DNA of 64,000 bases from Williamsia muralis (GTDB lineage Bacteria; Actinomycetota; Actinomycetes; Mycobacteriales; Mycobacteriaceae): assembly GCF_002735905.1 (NCBI RefSeq), contig NZ_PEBD01000012.1, forward strand, positions 293,500-357,499, given 5' to 3'. Position 1 is the first letter of the stretch, and the number at the start of each line of letters is the position of its first letter. This document shows positions 27,083 to 36,308 of the stretch, piece by piece. The notes beneath the pieces are model-generated. The model saw only the letters and a list, made by a program, of their open reading frames with translations, was not told where the DNA came from and searched no databases. The position numbers and the translations under genes are program-made.

Positions 27083-27385
27083 ATGATGGCAACTGATTAC
27101 GATGCGCCGAGGCGCACTGAATCCGACGAGGTATCCGAGGACTCCCTCGAAGAGCTGAAGGCGCGGCGGAGTGAGGCGCAAGCCGCCTCCGTCGACATCG
27201 ACGAAGGCGACACCGCCGAGTCGTTCGAACTCCCGGGGGCAGACCTGTCGGGTGAAGAACTCTCGGTGCGGGTCATCCCGAAGCAGGCGGACGAGTTCAC
27301 CTGCACCAGCTGCTTCCTCGTCTACCACCGCAGCCGACTCGCGACCGAGAACGGTAACTCGCGTATCTGCGTCGACTGCGCTTGA
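27083..27385 (+). CDS. DUF4193 family protein
   Basis: 100 aa from ATG 27083 (or 99 from ATG 27086), preceded by TTAAGGCGG. The N-terminal half is acidic and charged. The C-terminus has FTCTSCFLVYHRSRLA and CVDCA, two CxxC pairs that should bind zinc. DUF4193 is a conserved small actinobacterial family of unknown function and is the usual neighbour of cei, DUF3093 and dut in mycobacteria. Converges on the DUF3093 gene, 69 bases away, without a clear terminator. Confidence 0.85.
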   Translation: MMATDYDAPRRTESDEVSEDSLEELKARRSEAQAASVDIDEGDTAESFELPGADLSGEELSVRVIPKQADEFTCTSCFLVYHRSRLATENGNSRICVDCA

Positions 27386-27454
27386 CACAACGCCGTCCGC
27401 GACCACGGTGTGGCGGAAGGCGATGATCGCCGGCGGGTTCGACTACCCCGGCTC

Positions 27455-27979
27455 CTAGGCTTCGGTGGCCGCGTCTGGTAATCCCAGCGCGGCCACCAGC
27501 TTTTCGGGGTGTCGCGTACTGACGAGCCAGTAGGGCGTTGGGTCGTCGGGGTCGTCGAGAACCAGTAAGACCATCGTCTTCACCCAGAACTTGTGAACCA
27601 GGAACGCGGCCGGATCGAGCTGGCGGCCCAGCGCGGCACTCTTCGCAGCGGCCGGGATCACGGCGGCCCGGTCGATCACCTCGATCGGCAGATGGGCATT
27701 GTGGGCCCACAATTCACCGTCGGCCACCCGTATGCGCGTGCGGCCCATCGACCACAGACCCCAGAAGACCAGCGGGGTGAGGACCGCGTACGCGATCCAG
27801 CTCAGCGAGCTCTGATGCAAGGCCAGTTGCACCTCGTACCCGAGCAATCCGATCAACGCGACGCCCAACAGCCACCACCAGGCAGGTACGCGCAGCCGCT
27901 CGTCATGGGTCCCCTCGGATGGGGTCGGGCGGGTGCCGGCAGCGTCACCGGCAGGGTCGGGTGATGGAAGAGGTGGCAC
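27455..27979 (-). CDS. DUF3093 membrane protein
   Basis: 174 aa from GTG 27979, the only start that precedes the family-like region and stays clear of dut. Two membrane helices (about residues 33-75) follow a Pro-rich cytoplasmic start. The C-terminal domain contains FLVHKFWVKTMVLLVLDDPDDPTPYWLVST, split here by family-specific residues. Function unknown. The start lies only 22 bases from the divergent dut GTG, so the promoters must overlap the opposite gene's 5' end. Confidence 0.78.
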   Translation of the reverse strand: MPPLPSPDPAGDAAGTRPTPSEGTHDERLRVPAWWWLLGVALIGLLGYEVQLALHQSSLSWIAYAVLTPLVFWGLWSMGRTRIRVADGELWAHNAHLPIEVIDRAAVIPAAAKSAALGRQLDPAAFLVHKFWVKTMVLLVLDDPDDPTPYWLVSTRHPEKLVAALGLPDAATEA

Positions 27980-27989
27980 GTCCCCAGCG

Positions 27990-27995
27990 TAGTCT
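27990..27995 (+). promoter_or_regulatory. -10 box of a probable leaderless dut transcript
   Basis: TAGTCT ends 6 bases before the dut GTG (28002), with no Shine-Dalgarno. It lies in the 22-base gap shared with the divergent DUF3093 gene, so any -35 element would overlap that gene's first codons. Confidence 0.45.
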
Positions 27996-28001
27996 TCCGG
28001 T

Positions 28002-28505
28002 GTGGCAACCAACGCTGGCAGCACCCCCGCCGATGCACCGTTCGTCGCCGTCAGGCGTCTTGATCCGGGCATCGATCTACCCACGCGGGCCCATCCGGGT
28101 GATGCGGGTGTGGACCTGTCGAGCACGATCGACGTGGTGCTCGAACCCGGCCATCGGGCCTTGGTGCCGACCGGCATCTCGATAGCGTTGCCGATGGGCA
28201 CGGTGGGACTGATCCACCCGCGCTCGGGCCTGGCCGCCCGCGCGGGACTGTCGATCGTCAACACACCCGGAACCGTCGACTCGGGATATCGCGGTGAGAT
28301 CAAGGTGTGCCTGATCAATCTGGATCCGCACGATGCGATCACGATCGCCAGGGGCGACCGGATCGCCCAGCTGCTGGTCCAGAAGGTCGAGTTGCCCAAC
28401 TTCGTCGAGGTCGACGAACTGGACGAGACAAGCCGGGGTGCAGGCGGATACGGATCGAGTGGGGGCCACGCGATGTTGGGGGCCTCGCAGCCGAAGGGAG
28501 TCTGA
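28002..28505 (+). CDS. dut: dUTP diphosphatase
   Basis: 167 aa trimeric dUTPase. Motif 1 is DAGVDL, motif 2 [13 protein letters not shown], motif 3 [13 protein letters not shown] and motif 5 [10 protein letters not shown], all intact. It hydrolyses dUTP to dUMP and PPi, keeping uracil out of DNA and supplying thymidylate synthesis. The GTG start has no ribosome site but a -10 box 6 bases away, suggesting leaderless translation. The gene continues into DUF3710 after 3 bases. Confidence 0.96.
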   Translation: MATNAGSTPADAPFVAVRRLDPGIDLPTRAHPGDAGVDLSSTIDVVLEPGHRALVPTGISIALPMGTVGLIHPRSGLAARAGLSIVNTPGTVDSGYRGEIKVCLINLDPHDAITIARGDRIAQLLVQKVELPNFVEVDELDETSRGAGGYGSSGGHAMLGASQPKGV

Positions 28506-28508
28506 ACC

Positions 28509-29345
28509 ATGGCACGGGACAAGGCAATCGGGCGTGGCCGCCGCGCCCGCGGTGCGGCATCTGAGCCCGATGTCGAACCGAAGGTCATCGGCAGCGGTGA
28601 AGGCCCTTACGACATCGGCGATCTGGCCGCAGATGCCGGCTTCGAGAACTCTCATCTCGATCTGGGCTCGGTACTCGTGCCCGTGGTCGAGGGCGGTCAG
28701 GTCACCGTTGAGATGACCGCCGACCACCAGCCCCAGGCCGTGTATCTGGTGACGCCCCACGGGCGGATCACCGTGGCGGCCTTCGCCGCGCCGAAAACGA
28801 GCGGGCAGTGGCGCGAGGTCGTCGGCGAGCTGACCGAGTCCCTGCGTGCCGAGGGAGCAGAGACCAGCATCGAGACCGGCTTCTGGGGGCGTGAGGTGGT
28901 CGCCACCGTGCCCGGCGGCATTCATCGTTTCATCGGCGTCGACGGTCCGCGCTGGATGATCCGCTGTGTTGCCAGTGCGCCGACCGCCAGTGCCGAAAGC
29001 CTGTCGAAGGTGGCCCGGGCTGTGGTCAGCGAAACGGTCGTTCGCCGCGGCGACGAACCACATCCACCCCGAACCCCGCTGGCGATCGTGCTGCCACCCG
29101 TGCTGGCCGAGCAGGTCGCGGCCGCACAGCAGCAGATGGCGGCCGGTCAGCAGAATGTTCCGGGTGCCGTACCCGACACGGGGGCCCAGGCCCAGTCTGC
29201 GCAGGCGAACGTGATGGTGCAGGGCGGCGCCGAGGCCGTTGCCGTCGAATCGGAGCCGCCCGCCCCGGCCGAACCGGAGGTCGAACCGGGTCCGGTGTCT
29301 CGCGGTTCGGCAATGCAGCAGCTCCGCAATCAGCCCAAGCGCTAG
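28509..29345 (+). CDS. DUF3710 family protein
   Basis: 278 aa, starting 3 bases after dut, so co-transcribed. The core (about 15-190) includes FIGVDGPRWMIRCVA, typical of the family. The last 80 residues are Ala/Gln/Pro-rich and low complexity. DUF3710 always neighbours dut in mycobacteria; its role is unknown. The stop codon overlaps the stop of the convergent hydrolase gene. Confidence 0.85.
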   Translation: MARDKAIGRGRRARGAASEPDVEPKVIGSGEGPYDIGDLAADAGFENSHLDLGSVLVPVVEGGQVTVEMTADHQPQAVYLVTPHGRITVAAFAAPKTSGQWREVVGELTESLRAEGAETSIETGFWGREVVATVPGGIHRFIGVDGPRWMIRCVASAPTASAESLSKVARAVVSETVVRRGDEPHPPRTPLAIVLPPVLAEQVAAAQQQMAAGQQNVPGAVPDTGAQAQSAQANVMVQGGAEAVAVESEPPAPAEPEVEPGPVSRGSAMQQLRNQPKR

Positions 29346-30070
29346 CCGGGGGCGGCCGTGAGGTCGCGCCAGCCGTGGATAGCGAGGCGGCCCAGGAGCG
29401 CCGGGTCCGCACCCCATCGGGCCATCGAGATCTCGGTCGCCACCGAGCTGTCGGCGGCGTCGTGCCACGCCTTCGCAACGTCTGCGGGGTGCACCGGGTC
29501 GTCGGACACCGCAACGATCGACAGTGGAACCCGCAGTCCCGCAATCACTTCCGCGGTCGGGGCGACATAGTTGGCGGCCTCGTCCAGTTGTGACACCAGG
29601 TGCGGACCGGCGGCCCGCCAGGATCTGTCCAGTTCGGCGGAGAGCCAGGCCGGACTGCCGGCAGACATCTGTCTGATCGTTTCCTCCAACCCGTGGGTGC
29701 GGATCAATGCTGCGGTCCAGGCTGCGCTGTGCGCAGCAGGCGCCGTGCGCGGAGAACCGATCCACGGGGGCAGGGCCGCGAGCACCCCGGCGCACGCGGC
29801 CGGATGCGACAACGCCCACTGCACCGCAACGCACGCACCGATGGAGATGCCCGCCGCTATCACCTGGGTGTGGTCTGCGGCGGCACGGTCCAGAGCGCGC
29901 TCGTATCCCCGGACCAGCCCGGCCCCGTCCGGATCCACCGCGACGACCGGCAGTCCCGTGGACCCGAACGCGCGTCTGGCGTAGTCGGCATCCGACCCCG
30001 TCCCGGGCAGCGCCACGACCACCGGATCGGCACTTGCAGGGACCGTTCGCGACCCCTCTGAACTGCGCAT
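29342..30070 (-). CDS. Alpha/beta hydrolase
   Basis: 242 aa from ATG 30070, with GGGAAGA 8 bases upstream; the longer frame reads into the OB-fold gene start. Catalytic motifs: VVALPGTGSDADY, the nucleophile elbow GISIG (in IAAGISIGAC), a loop with SDDPVHPAD, and the terminal His in AIHGWRDL. It resembles Rv2695 of M. tuberculosis by position, substrate unknown. Its stop shares two bases with the DUF3710 stop. Confidence 0.8.
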   Translation of the reverse strand: MRSSEGSRTVPASADPVVVALPGTGSDADYARRAFGSTGLPVVAVDPDGAGLVRGYERALDRAAADHTQVIAAGISIGACVAVQWALSHPAACAGVLAALPPWIGSPRTAPAAHSAAWTAALIRTHGLEETIRQMSAGSPAWLSAELDRSWRAAGPHLVSQLDEAANYVAPTAEVIAGLRVPLSIVAVSDDPVHPADVAKAWHDAADSSVATEISMARWGADPALLGRLAIHGWRDLTAAPG

Positions 30071-30180
30071 CTGTTGATCTTCCCGTGGAGGGTGGAAGTC
30101 GGGTGTGCGGGGGTCTACTCTGGCGGAAGCACAGCCCCGTGCCCACCAGCCCGATTGTCCCCGAAGGGTGCATAAGCGCA

Positions 30181-30552
30181 ATGACCGCAGGCGGATATCT
30201 CAAACGCCTCACCCGCAGGCTCACCGAAGACATCGATCAACTCGATGCCGAGGACATCTCACAGCAGTCGCAACAAGCAGGTGCACAGCGCGCCTGCGAT
30301 TGTTCGGCAGGCGACGAGGTGACCATGCAAGGTGAGCTCCGCTCCGTCCAGACCTGCTCGAAGGCCATGAAGACCGGGATAGTCGCCGAGTTCTTCGACG
30401 GAACCGACGTGGTGACCCTGAAGTTCATCGGCCGTAATCGCATCCCCGGCATCGAACCCGGACGGACGTTGACGGTGCGCGGTCGAATCGGTGAGCACGA
30501 CGGCAACAAGGTGATGTTCAACCCGTACTACGAGTTGCTCGGTGAGAGCTGA
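30181..30552 (+). CDS. OB-fold nucleic-acid-binding domain protein
   Basis: 123 aa from ATG 30181. The C-terminal 80 residues match a single OB-fold, seen in GELRSVQTCSKAMKTGIVAEF and VRGRIGEHDG; the N-terminus is charged and helical. OB-folds of this kind bind single-stranded DNA or RNA or act as accessory subunits. Position corresponds to Rv2694c. The stop lies 11 bases inside the DUF3159 gene. The 5' end is 110 bases from the divergent hydrolase start. Confidence 0.82.
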   Translation: MTAGGYLKRLTRRLTEDIDQLDAEDISQQSQQAGAQRACDCSAGDEVTMQGELRSVQTCSKAMKTGIVAEFFDGTDVVTLKFIGRNRIPGIEPGRTLTVRGRIGEHDGNKVMFNPYYELLGES

Positions 30553-31297
30553 CGGCAGCGCTCATCGGCAGCAGCCAGATGGCGATGAGCGGGTGCCGCC
30601 CAACGACACCACCCCGGGTGACGTCGACAAGGCCGACGCTCCCACGCTGACGCTGCTAGAGCAGATGGGTGGCGTCTCGGGGCTGATCTACTCGTCGGTG
30701 CCGATCCTCGTGTTCGTCCCCGCCAACTCGTTGTGGAATCTGACGGTGGCAATCTACGCCGCCCTGGCCACGGCGCTGGTCATCTTCCTGGTCCGGCTGG
30801 TGCGGCGTGAACCCATTCAGCCGGCCATCTCCGGTGTGATCGGCGTGGCGGTGTGCGCGTTCATCGCCCACCGCACGGGCAATGCGAAGGGATTCTTCCT
30901 CTTCGGCATCTGGACGACACTGCTCTACGCCGGTGTTTTCGTGCTCTCCATCATCGTCCGGTGGCCGCTGGTCGGCGTGATCTGGAACACGTTGAACGGC
31001 AACGGAACCGACTGGCGTCGTCATCGGCGCACGTTGATCGCCTACGACATCGCGACCGCCATCTGGGCAGCCCTCTTCGGCGTGCGCTACCTCGTCCAGT
31101 CATTCCTCTACGACCACGATGAAACCGGTGCTCTCGCGATCGCACGGATCGGGATGGGGTGGCCACTGACAGCGGCCGCAGTTGTTGCGACGTTCTTCTT
31201 GGTCCGGTGGGCACACAAGGAAGAGTCTGTGGATCAGGACGACACCACCCCGGAGCAGCCGGACGGGATCAGCGGGCAGGCCCCGCCGGCTCGATGA
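30542..31297 (+). CDS. DUF3159 membrane protein
   Basis: 251 aa from GTG 30542, overlapping the OB-fold gene by 11 bases. Six hydrophobic helices follow an acidic 40-residue start; LTLLEQMGGVSGLIYSSVP and WNTLNGNGTDWRRHRRT are family-specific. Function unknown, possibly a small transporter-like scaffold. It is translationally coupled to the OB-fold protein and converges on ceoC, whose stop lies inside it (overlap about 29 bases). Confidence 0.8.
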   Translation: MRADGSAHRQQPDGDERVPPNDTTPGDVDKADAPTLTLLEQMGGVSGLIYSSVPILVFVPANSLWNLTVAIYAALATALVIFLVRLVRREPIQPAISGVIGVAVCAFIAHRTGNAKGFFLFGIWTTLLYAGVFVLSIIVRWPLVGVIWNTLNGNGTDWRRHRRTLIAYDIATAIWAALFGVRYLVQSFLYDHDETGALAIARIGMGWPLTAAAVVATFFLVRWAHKEESVDQDDTTPEQPDGISGQAPPAR

Positions 31298-31943
31298 TCG
31301 CTGCGCGCAACTGACCTTCGGCCTCGGCGGGCACGATGAAGATCAGCTCGTCGCCGCCTTCCACGGCGTCGTCGGCGAGCGGCACGATCACGCGTCCGCC
31401 CCGCAGGATCGTGACCAGAGCGGCGTCGCGGGGGAGTCGCAGCTTTTTCACGGGCTTGCCCGCCAAGGGTGTGTTGTCGGGAAGCGTCATCTCGACGAGA
31501 TTGGCCTGCCCTTGCCGGAAGGTCATGAGCCGGACCAGATCACCCACCGATACCGCTTCCTCGACCAGTGAGGCGAGCATCCGCGGTGTGGAGACGGCCA
31601 CATCCACGCCCCAGTCCTCGTCGAACAACCATTCGTTGCGGGGATCGTTGACCCGGGCGACCACACGGTGGACCGCGAACTCGGTTTTCGCGAGCAGGCT
31701 GACCACCAGGTTGGCCTTGTCATCTCCGGTGGCCGCGATCACCACGTCGAACCGTTGCAGCTGAACCCGCTCGAGGTTGTCCAACTCACACGCATCGCCG
31801 CCGACCCACTGTGCCCCCGGTACCGATTCCTCGTCGATGTGCTCAGGATTGCGCTCGAGCAAGGTGACGTCGTGGGCGTTGGCGATCAGCTCCCGTGCGA
31901 TGGAACGGCCTACCGCGCCGGCTCCGGCGATCGCGACCTTCAT
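31269..31943 (-). CDS. ceoC: Potassium uptake regulatory protein, TrkA type
   Basis: 224 aa: TrkA_N Rossmann domain with GAGAVGRSIAREL at the start, then TrkA_C from about residue 140. It binds NAD(H) and gates K+ channels or Trk systems. ATG 31943 has AGGAG 5 bases upstream. It follows ceoB by 65 bases on the same strand; the pair is the Ceo system of mycobacteria (Rv2691/Rv2692). The 3' end overlaps the DUF3159 gene on the other strand. Confidence 0.9.
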   Translation of the reverse strand: MKVAIAGAGAVGRSIARELIANAHDVTLLERNPEHIDEESVPGAQWVGGDACELDNLERVQLQRFDVVIAATGDDKANLVVSLLAKTEFAVHRVVARVNDPRNEWLFDEDWGVDVAVSTPRMLASLVEEAVSVGDLVRLMTFRQGQANLVEMTLPDNTPLAGKPVKKLRLPRDAALVTILRGGRVIVPLADDAVEGGDELIFIVPAEAEGQLRAAIIEPAGPAR

Positions 31944-32008
31944 GATTTCTCCTACGGGCTGTGGTCGAAAGATCTCGTTCGTGACTGGGTGGGTGATGCG
32001 GGCAGAAC

Positions 32009-32677
32009 TCAGTCGAACTCCGGGGCCACGCCGGCGGCAACGGTGCGCACTGCCTCGAGGTTGTCGGTGAGGGCCGCGACGAACACCTGATCATCCTGCT
32101 GGAGAACCGATTTCGGGCTGGGTAACAAGGGCCTGCCCAGTCGGTTGATGAAACTGACCCGGGACCCGGTGTTCTCCTGGAACAGGGTCACCGAGGTTCC
32201 CACCCACGATTCGTGCACGGTGAGCTGGACGATCGCGACCTCGCCCGACGGTTCGGTCCAGGCGACATCGTCAGCACTGCGACTGCCCAGCGCGGAGATG
32301 AACCGGTCAGTGGTCCACGGCACCGTCGCCACGGTGGGAATGCCCAGCCGTTCGTAGACCGCGGCGCGCTTGGCGTCGTAGATCCGGGCGACGACCTTGG
32401 GCACATTGAAGGTCTCGCGGGCGACGCGTGCGGCGATGATGTTGGAATTGTCACCGGAGGAGACCGCCGCGAAGGCGTCGGCATCGGCGATTCCTGCGCG
32501 GCGCAACACTTCCTGATCGAATCCGACGCCCTTGACCTTGGTTCCGCCGAAATCCTCGGGAAGTCGCCGGAACGCTGTGGCGTCGCGGTCGATGATCGAC
32601 ACATCGTGCCCGGAACCTTGCAGCTCCTGGGCAATGGACGCGCCCACGCGACCGCATCCCATCACCACAACATGCAT
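32009..32677 (-). CDS. ceoB: Potassium uptake regulatory protein, TrkA type
   Basis: 222 aa with the same TrkA_N/TrkA_C architecture as CeoC: GCGRVGASIAQELQG, then a conserved NSNIIAARVARETF and a C-terminal domain. The two proteins are expected to form a complex controlling K+ uptake. ATG 32677 has AGGAG 5 bases upstream. It heads the ceoB-ceoC operon and is divergent from the APC permease, only 130 bases away. Confidence 0.9.
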   Translation of the reverse strand: MHVVVMGCGRVGASIAQELQGSGHDVSIIDRDATAFRRLPEDFGGTKVKGVGFDQEVLRRAGIADADAFAAVSSGDNSNIIAARVARETFNVPKVVARIYDAKRAAVYERLGIPTVATVPWTTDRFISALGSRSADDVAWTEPSGEVAIVQLTVHESWVGTSVTLFQENTGSRVSFINRLGRPLLPSPKSVLQQDDQVFVAALTDNLEAVRTVAAGVAPEFD

Positions 32678-32794
32678 GAGAACTCCTCGCTCACATCACT
32701 CGAGTGAACTGTTGCTCCGAGCTCGGCTCGGCCGCGTCCACTCACTCTCCCGAACGCTACCGTGACCGGCGTAGCTATACGGCAGCACAGGCCC

Positions 32795-32800
32795 TATTGT
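32795..32800 (+). promoter_or_regulatory. -10 box of a probable leaderless permease transcript
   Basis: TATTGT ends 7 bases before GTG 32808 and no Shine-Dalgarno is visible. The transcript should start within a base or two of the start codon. The opposing ceoB promoter must lie in the same 130 bases. Confidence 0.4.
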
Positions 32801-32807
32801 TTGCTTG

Positions 32808-34835
32808 GTGTCCACGGTGTCGAAGACCTCCACCGCAGCCAAACGGCTGCTGCTGGGACGTCCTTTCAGGAGCGACAAACTCGGGCACACCTTGCTGCCC
32901 AAGCGGATCGCCCTCCCGGTCTTCGCCTCCGATGCCATGTCATCGGTGGCCTACGCCCCGCAGGAGATCTTCCTCGTCCTCTCGGTCGCGGGTCTGTCGG
33001 CGTATACGTACACACCCTGGATCGGTCTCGCCGTCGCCTTGGTGATGGTCGTGGTGGTCGCCAGCTACCGGCAGAACGTCCACGCCTACCCCTCCGGCGG
33101 CGGCGACTACGAGGTGGCGACGACCAACCTCGGCCCCACTGCCGGTCTGACGGTCGGTAGCGCACTGCTGGTCGACTATGTCTTGACGGTGGCCGTGTCC
33201 ATCGCATCGGCGGCCGAGAACATCGGTTCGGCCATCCCACTGGTCCAGGACCACAAGGTGTGGTTCTGCGTGGTGGCGATCGTTCTGCTGACGTCGATCA
33301 ACCTGCGCGGACTCCGAGAATCGGGCACTGCCTTCGCAATTCCCACCTACGCCTTCATCTTCGGGATGGTGGCGATGCTCGGCTGGGGTTTCCTGCGGGT
33401 CCTCGTGTTCGGTGATGACCTCACCGCCGAGACCGCAGGCTACGAGATCAAGGCCGAGCAGAGTCACCTCGTCGGTATCGCGTTCGTGTTCCTCATCGCC
33501 AGGGCGTTCTCGTCGGGCTGTGCGGCGCTGACCGGGGTGGAGGCGATCAGCAACGGGGTACCCGCGTTCAAGAAGCCCAAGTCCCGCAATGCGGCCACCA
33601 CCCTGCTGCTGCTCGGCGGCATCTCCATCGTCCTGTTGATGGGCATGATCCTGCTGGCCAAGCAGATCGGTGTGAAGTACGTATCGGATCCGGCGAAAGA
33701 CCTCATCGGCGCCCCCGACGGATACGAGCAGAAGTCCTTGATCGCCCAGATCGGGCACGCCGTGTTCGGTGGGTTCACGCCCGGCTTCTACTTCGTGACG
33801 ATCGTCACCGCGCTGATCCTGGTACTCGCAGCGAACACGGCGTTCAACGGTTTCCCGGTGCTCGGTTCGGTTCTGGCACAGGATCGCTACCTCCCGCGAC
33901 AGCTCCACACCCGTGGTGACCGGCTTGCCTTCTCGAACGGAATCCTCTTTCTCGCTGCGGCGGCGATCGCGTTTGTCGTCGCCTTCGGCGCTGAGGTGAC
34001 CGCGTTGATCCAGCTCTACATCGTCGGGGTGTTCGTGTCGTTCACCCTCAGCCAGATCGGCATGGTCCGGCACTGGACGCGCCACCTCAAGACAGAGAAG
34101 GACCCCAGCGCAAGGTCGCGAATGCTGCGCTCGCGGGTGATCAACAGCATCGGTCTGGTGATGACCGGTTCGGTCCTGATGATCGTCCTGGTGACGAAAT
34201 TCCTTGCCGGAGCATGGATCGCCATCGTGGCGATGGTCGCGATCTTCGGCCTGATGAAGCTGATCCACCGGCACTACGCCTCGGTGCAGGCCGAATTGGA
34301 CAATTCCGACTACGAGGCGGTGTTGCCGAGCCGCACCCATTCGATCGTGCTCGTGTCCACGCTGCACCTGCCGACCCGCCGGGCGATAGCGTTTGCCAGG
34401 GCCACCCGTCCGGACACCCTCGAAGCCGTCACCGTGAACGTCGACGACCGCGACACCCGGAAACTGGTGGCGCAGTGGGAAGACAGCGACATCACCGTGC
34501 CGCTCAAGGTGATCGCCTCGCCGTATCGAGAGGTCACCCGGCCGGTCATCGAGTACGTGCGCCGACTGCGGCGTGAGTCACCGCGCGATGTGGTGACGGT
34601 GTTCATCCCGGAGTACGTGGTGGGGCATTGGTGGGAGCAGATCTTGCACAACCAGTCGGCACTGCGCCTGAAGGGTCGTCTGCTGTTCGAACCGGGTGTG
34701 ATGGTGACGTCGGTTCCGTGGCAGCTCAGCTCGTCCGACCGCCGTAAACGCGACCGGGTCTACATTGCCCCGGGCGACACCCGGCGCGGTGTCGGCTCCA
34801 CACCCGGCGAACGCACCGGACGTGGGCCCGAGTGA
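32808..34835 (+). CDS. APC-superfamily permease
   Basis: 675 aa from GTG 32808. About 12 membrane helices fill residues 40-490, with LPVFASDAMSSVAYAPQEI and PSGGGDYEVATTNLGP typical of the first helices of amino-acid/polyamine/K+ permeases. A 170-residue cytoplasmic tail follows, with a Rossmann-like alpha/beta pattern. The tail plus divergent ceoB/ceoC hint at an ion or amino-acid role, but the substrate is unknown. Homologue of Rv2690c by position. The stop overlaps the next start as GTGA. Confidence 0.85.
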   Translation: MSTVSKTSTAAKRLLLGRPFRSDKLGHTLLPKRIALPVFASDAMSSVAYAPQEIFLVLSVAGLSAYTYTPWIGLAVALVMVVVVASYRQNVHAYPSGGGDYEVATTNLGPTAGLTVGSALLVDYVLTVAVSIASAAENIGSAIPLVQDHKVWFCVVAIVLLTSINLRGLRESGTAFAIPTYAFIFGMVAMLGWGFLRVLVFGDDLTAETAGYEIKAEQSHLVGIAFVFLIARAFSSGCAALTGVEAISNGVPAFKKPKSRNAATTLLLLGGISIVLLMGMILLAKQIGVKYVSDPAKDLIGAPDGYEQKSLIAQIGHAVFGGFTPGFYFVTIVTALILVLAANTAFNGFPVLGSVLAQDRYLPRQLHTRGDRLAFSNGILFLAAAAIAFVVAFGAEVTALIQLYIVGVFVSFTLSQIGMVRHWTRHLKTEKDPSARSRMLRSRVINSIGLVMTGSVLMIVLVTKFLAGAWIAIVAMVAIFGLMKLIHRHYASVQAELDNSDYEAVLPSRTHSIVLVSTLHLPTRRAIAFARATRPDTLEAVTVNVDDRDTRKLVAQWEDSDITVPLKVIASPYREVTRPVIEYVRRLRRESPRDVVTVFIPEYVVGHWWEQILHNQSALRLKGRLLFEPGVMVTSVPWQLSSSDRRKRDRVYIAPGDTRRGVGSTPGERTGRGPE

Positions 34836-36220
34836 GCGGCCCCGAGAGCAAAGAAGGCCACGACACCGGTTGGCTGGGAACAGAATTCGACATCACCGTT
34901 GACCGGCTGGGTCACGGCGGCGTCTGTGTCGGCCGCCATGAAGGCAGGGTTGTCTTCGTCCGGCACGCGCTGCCGGGAGAACGGTTGCGGGTCCAGGTCA
35001 CCGAGGATCGTGGCAAAGGGTTCTGCCGCGCCGAGGTGGTGGACATCCTCACCCCGTCCGATCACCGGATCGACCCGGCTTGCCCGGCAGGAGCCCCCGG
35101 TGGCGGCGCCGGATGCTGTGATCTGTCCCATACCACCGGAAGCCATGCGCGCGAGTTGAAGTCGTCCGTGCTCACCGAATTGCTGTCCAGGATGGGCGGG
35201 GTCACCTGGGAAGGCGAGGTCACCTCGCTCGACCCGCACGCCGGATCCGAACCGGAGACGGGATGGCGAATCAGGCAACGGCTGTTCGTCGACGACGACG
35301 GCAGGCCCGGCCTGGCGGCCTTCGGGTCGCATGCGGTGGTGCCACGACTGGACTGTGCGCAGCCGGTCACCGGCATGCTCGGCGGGCTCGACGAGTACAC
35401 CGGCCTGACACCCGGGGCCGAGCTGGTCATCACGATCGGTGACGACGAACAGCGGCACATCTCGCAGATCGCGCCACCGGAGGCAGAACGCGGTCGGCCG
35501 GCGAAGCGGCGGACCCGGGCGAACGATCGACGCGGTCAGGCGCAGCGGTCACGCTCGAAACGCGCCGCGCCGCGGGTCGAGAAAATCGTCTCGGGCACCG
35601 AATCGGTTCAGCGCACGGTCGGGAACAGGACGTGGCTCTTGCCGGTGTCGGGCTTCTGGCAGGCCCACCGGCTGGCGGCAGCCGGGTACGCGAACACGGT
35701 CCGAGAGCTGCTCCGGCAGGCCGACCTGGGTCCGGCCGTGGTCGCCTGGGATCTGTACGGGGGAGCCGGAACGCTGGCCGGCGCGATCCTCGACGAGTGC
35801 GACAGCACCCGCGCGGTGGTGACCGTCCATGTCGTGGAGACGGACCCACAGGCGGTCGCCGCAGGATCCGAGACGTTCGCCGACGACCCGCGCGTGCACT
35901 TCCACCACTCGAGCGTGACCCGGACCGTGGCGGATCTGCCCGCCCCGACCGTTGTCGTCGCCGACCCGCCACGCGCGGGCGCGGGCAGGGAAGTGGTGGA
36001 GAAGGTCGTCGCCGCAGCGCCCTCGGCGATCATCGCTGTCGGCTGCGACCCGGCCACCTTCGCCCGTGACCTGGCGGACTATCGACGCGGCGGCTACGAA
36101 GTGCACTGGTTGCGCGGTTTCGACGCGTTCCCGCTGACCCACCACATCGAAGCGATCGCGCTACTGCGGTCCTCGCCACAGTCGGCTGCGGTACGAGCCC
36201 GCAGCGGCATACGTCCGTAG
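34832..36220 (+). CDS. TrmA/RlmC-D family RNA (uracil-5) methyltransferase
   Basis: 462 aa. N-terminal TRAM domain (residues about 12-70), a cysteine patch ([15 protein letters not shown], residues about 87-101), an Arg/Lys-rich insertion near residues 215-250, then the SAM-binding [23 protein letters not shown] and the catalytic loop [11 protein letters not shown]. The catalytic Cys lies in that loop. It methylates uridine in rRNA or tRNA; which one is unknown. GTG 34832 overlaps the permease stop. The usual iron-sulfur Cys pattern is altered here. Confidence 0.88.
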   Translation: MSGPESKEGHDTGWLGTEFDITVDRLGHGGVCVGRHEGRVVFVRHALPGERLRVQVTEDRGKGFCRAEVVDILTPSDHRIDPACPAGAPGGGAGCCDLSHTTGSHARELKSSVLTELLSRMGGVTWEGEVTSLDPHAGSEPETGWRIRQRLFVDDDGRPGLAAFGSHAVVPRLDCAQPVTGMLGGLDEYTGLTPGAELVITIGDDEQRHISQIAPPEAERGRPAKRRTRANDRRGQAQRSRSKRAAPRVEKIVSGTESVQRTVGNRTWLLPVSGFWQAHRLAAAGYANTVRELLRQADLGPAVVAWDLYGGAGTLAGAILDECDSTRAVVTVHVVETDPQAVAAGSETFADDPRVHFHHSSVTRTVADLPAPTVVVADPPRAGAGREVVEKVVAAAPSAIIAVGCDPATFARDLADYRRGGYEVHWLRGFDAFPLTHHIEAIALLRSSPQSAAVRARSGIRP

Positions 36221-36308
36221 ACTGGGTGATCACGTGCCGCCACAGCCCGGCGGCGCAGCGACGGTCTCGAACATCTCGCCGTTGCCCATTGCCATGAAAG
36301 GACCTGGG

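Noticed and set aside
28077..30233. A 718-codon open frame antisense to dut, DUF3710 and the hydrolase
   Set aside because: High-GC codon bias keeps the antisense frame open; it covers several well-supported genes, has no ribosome site and its residues show Arg/Gly/His-rich shadow composition.
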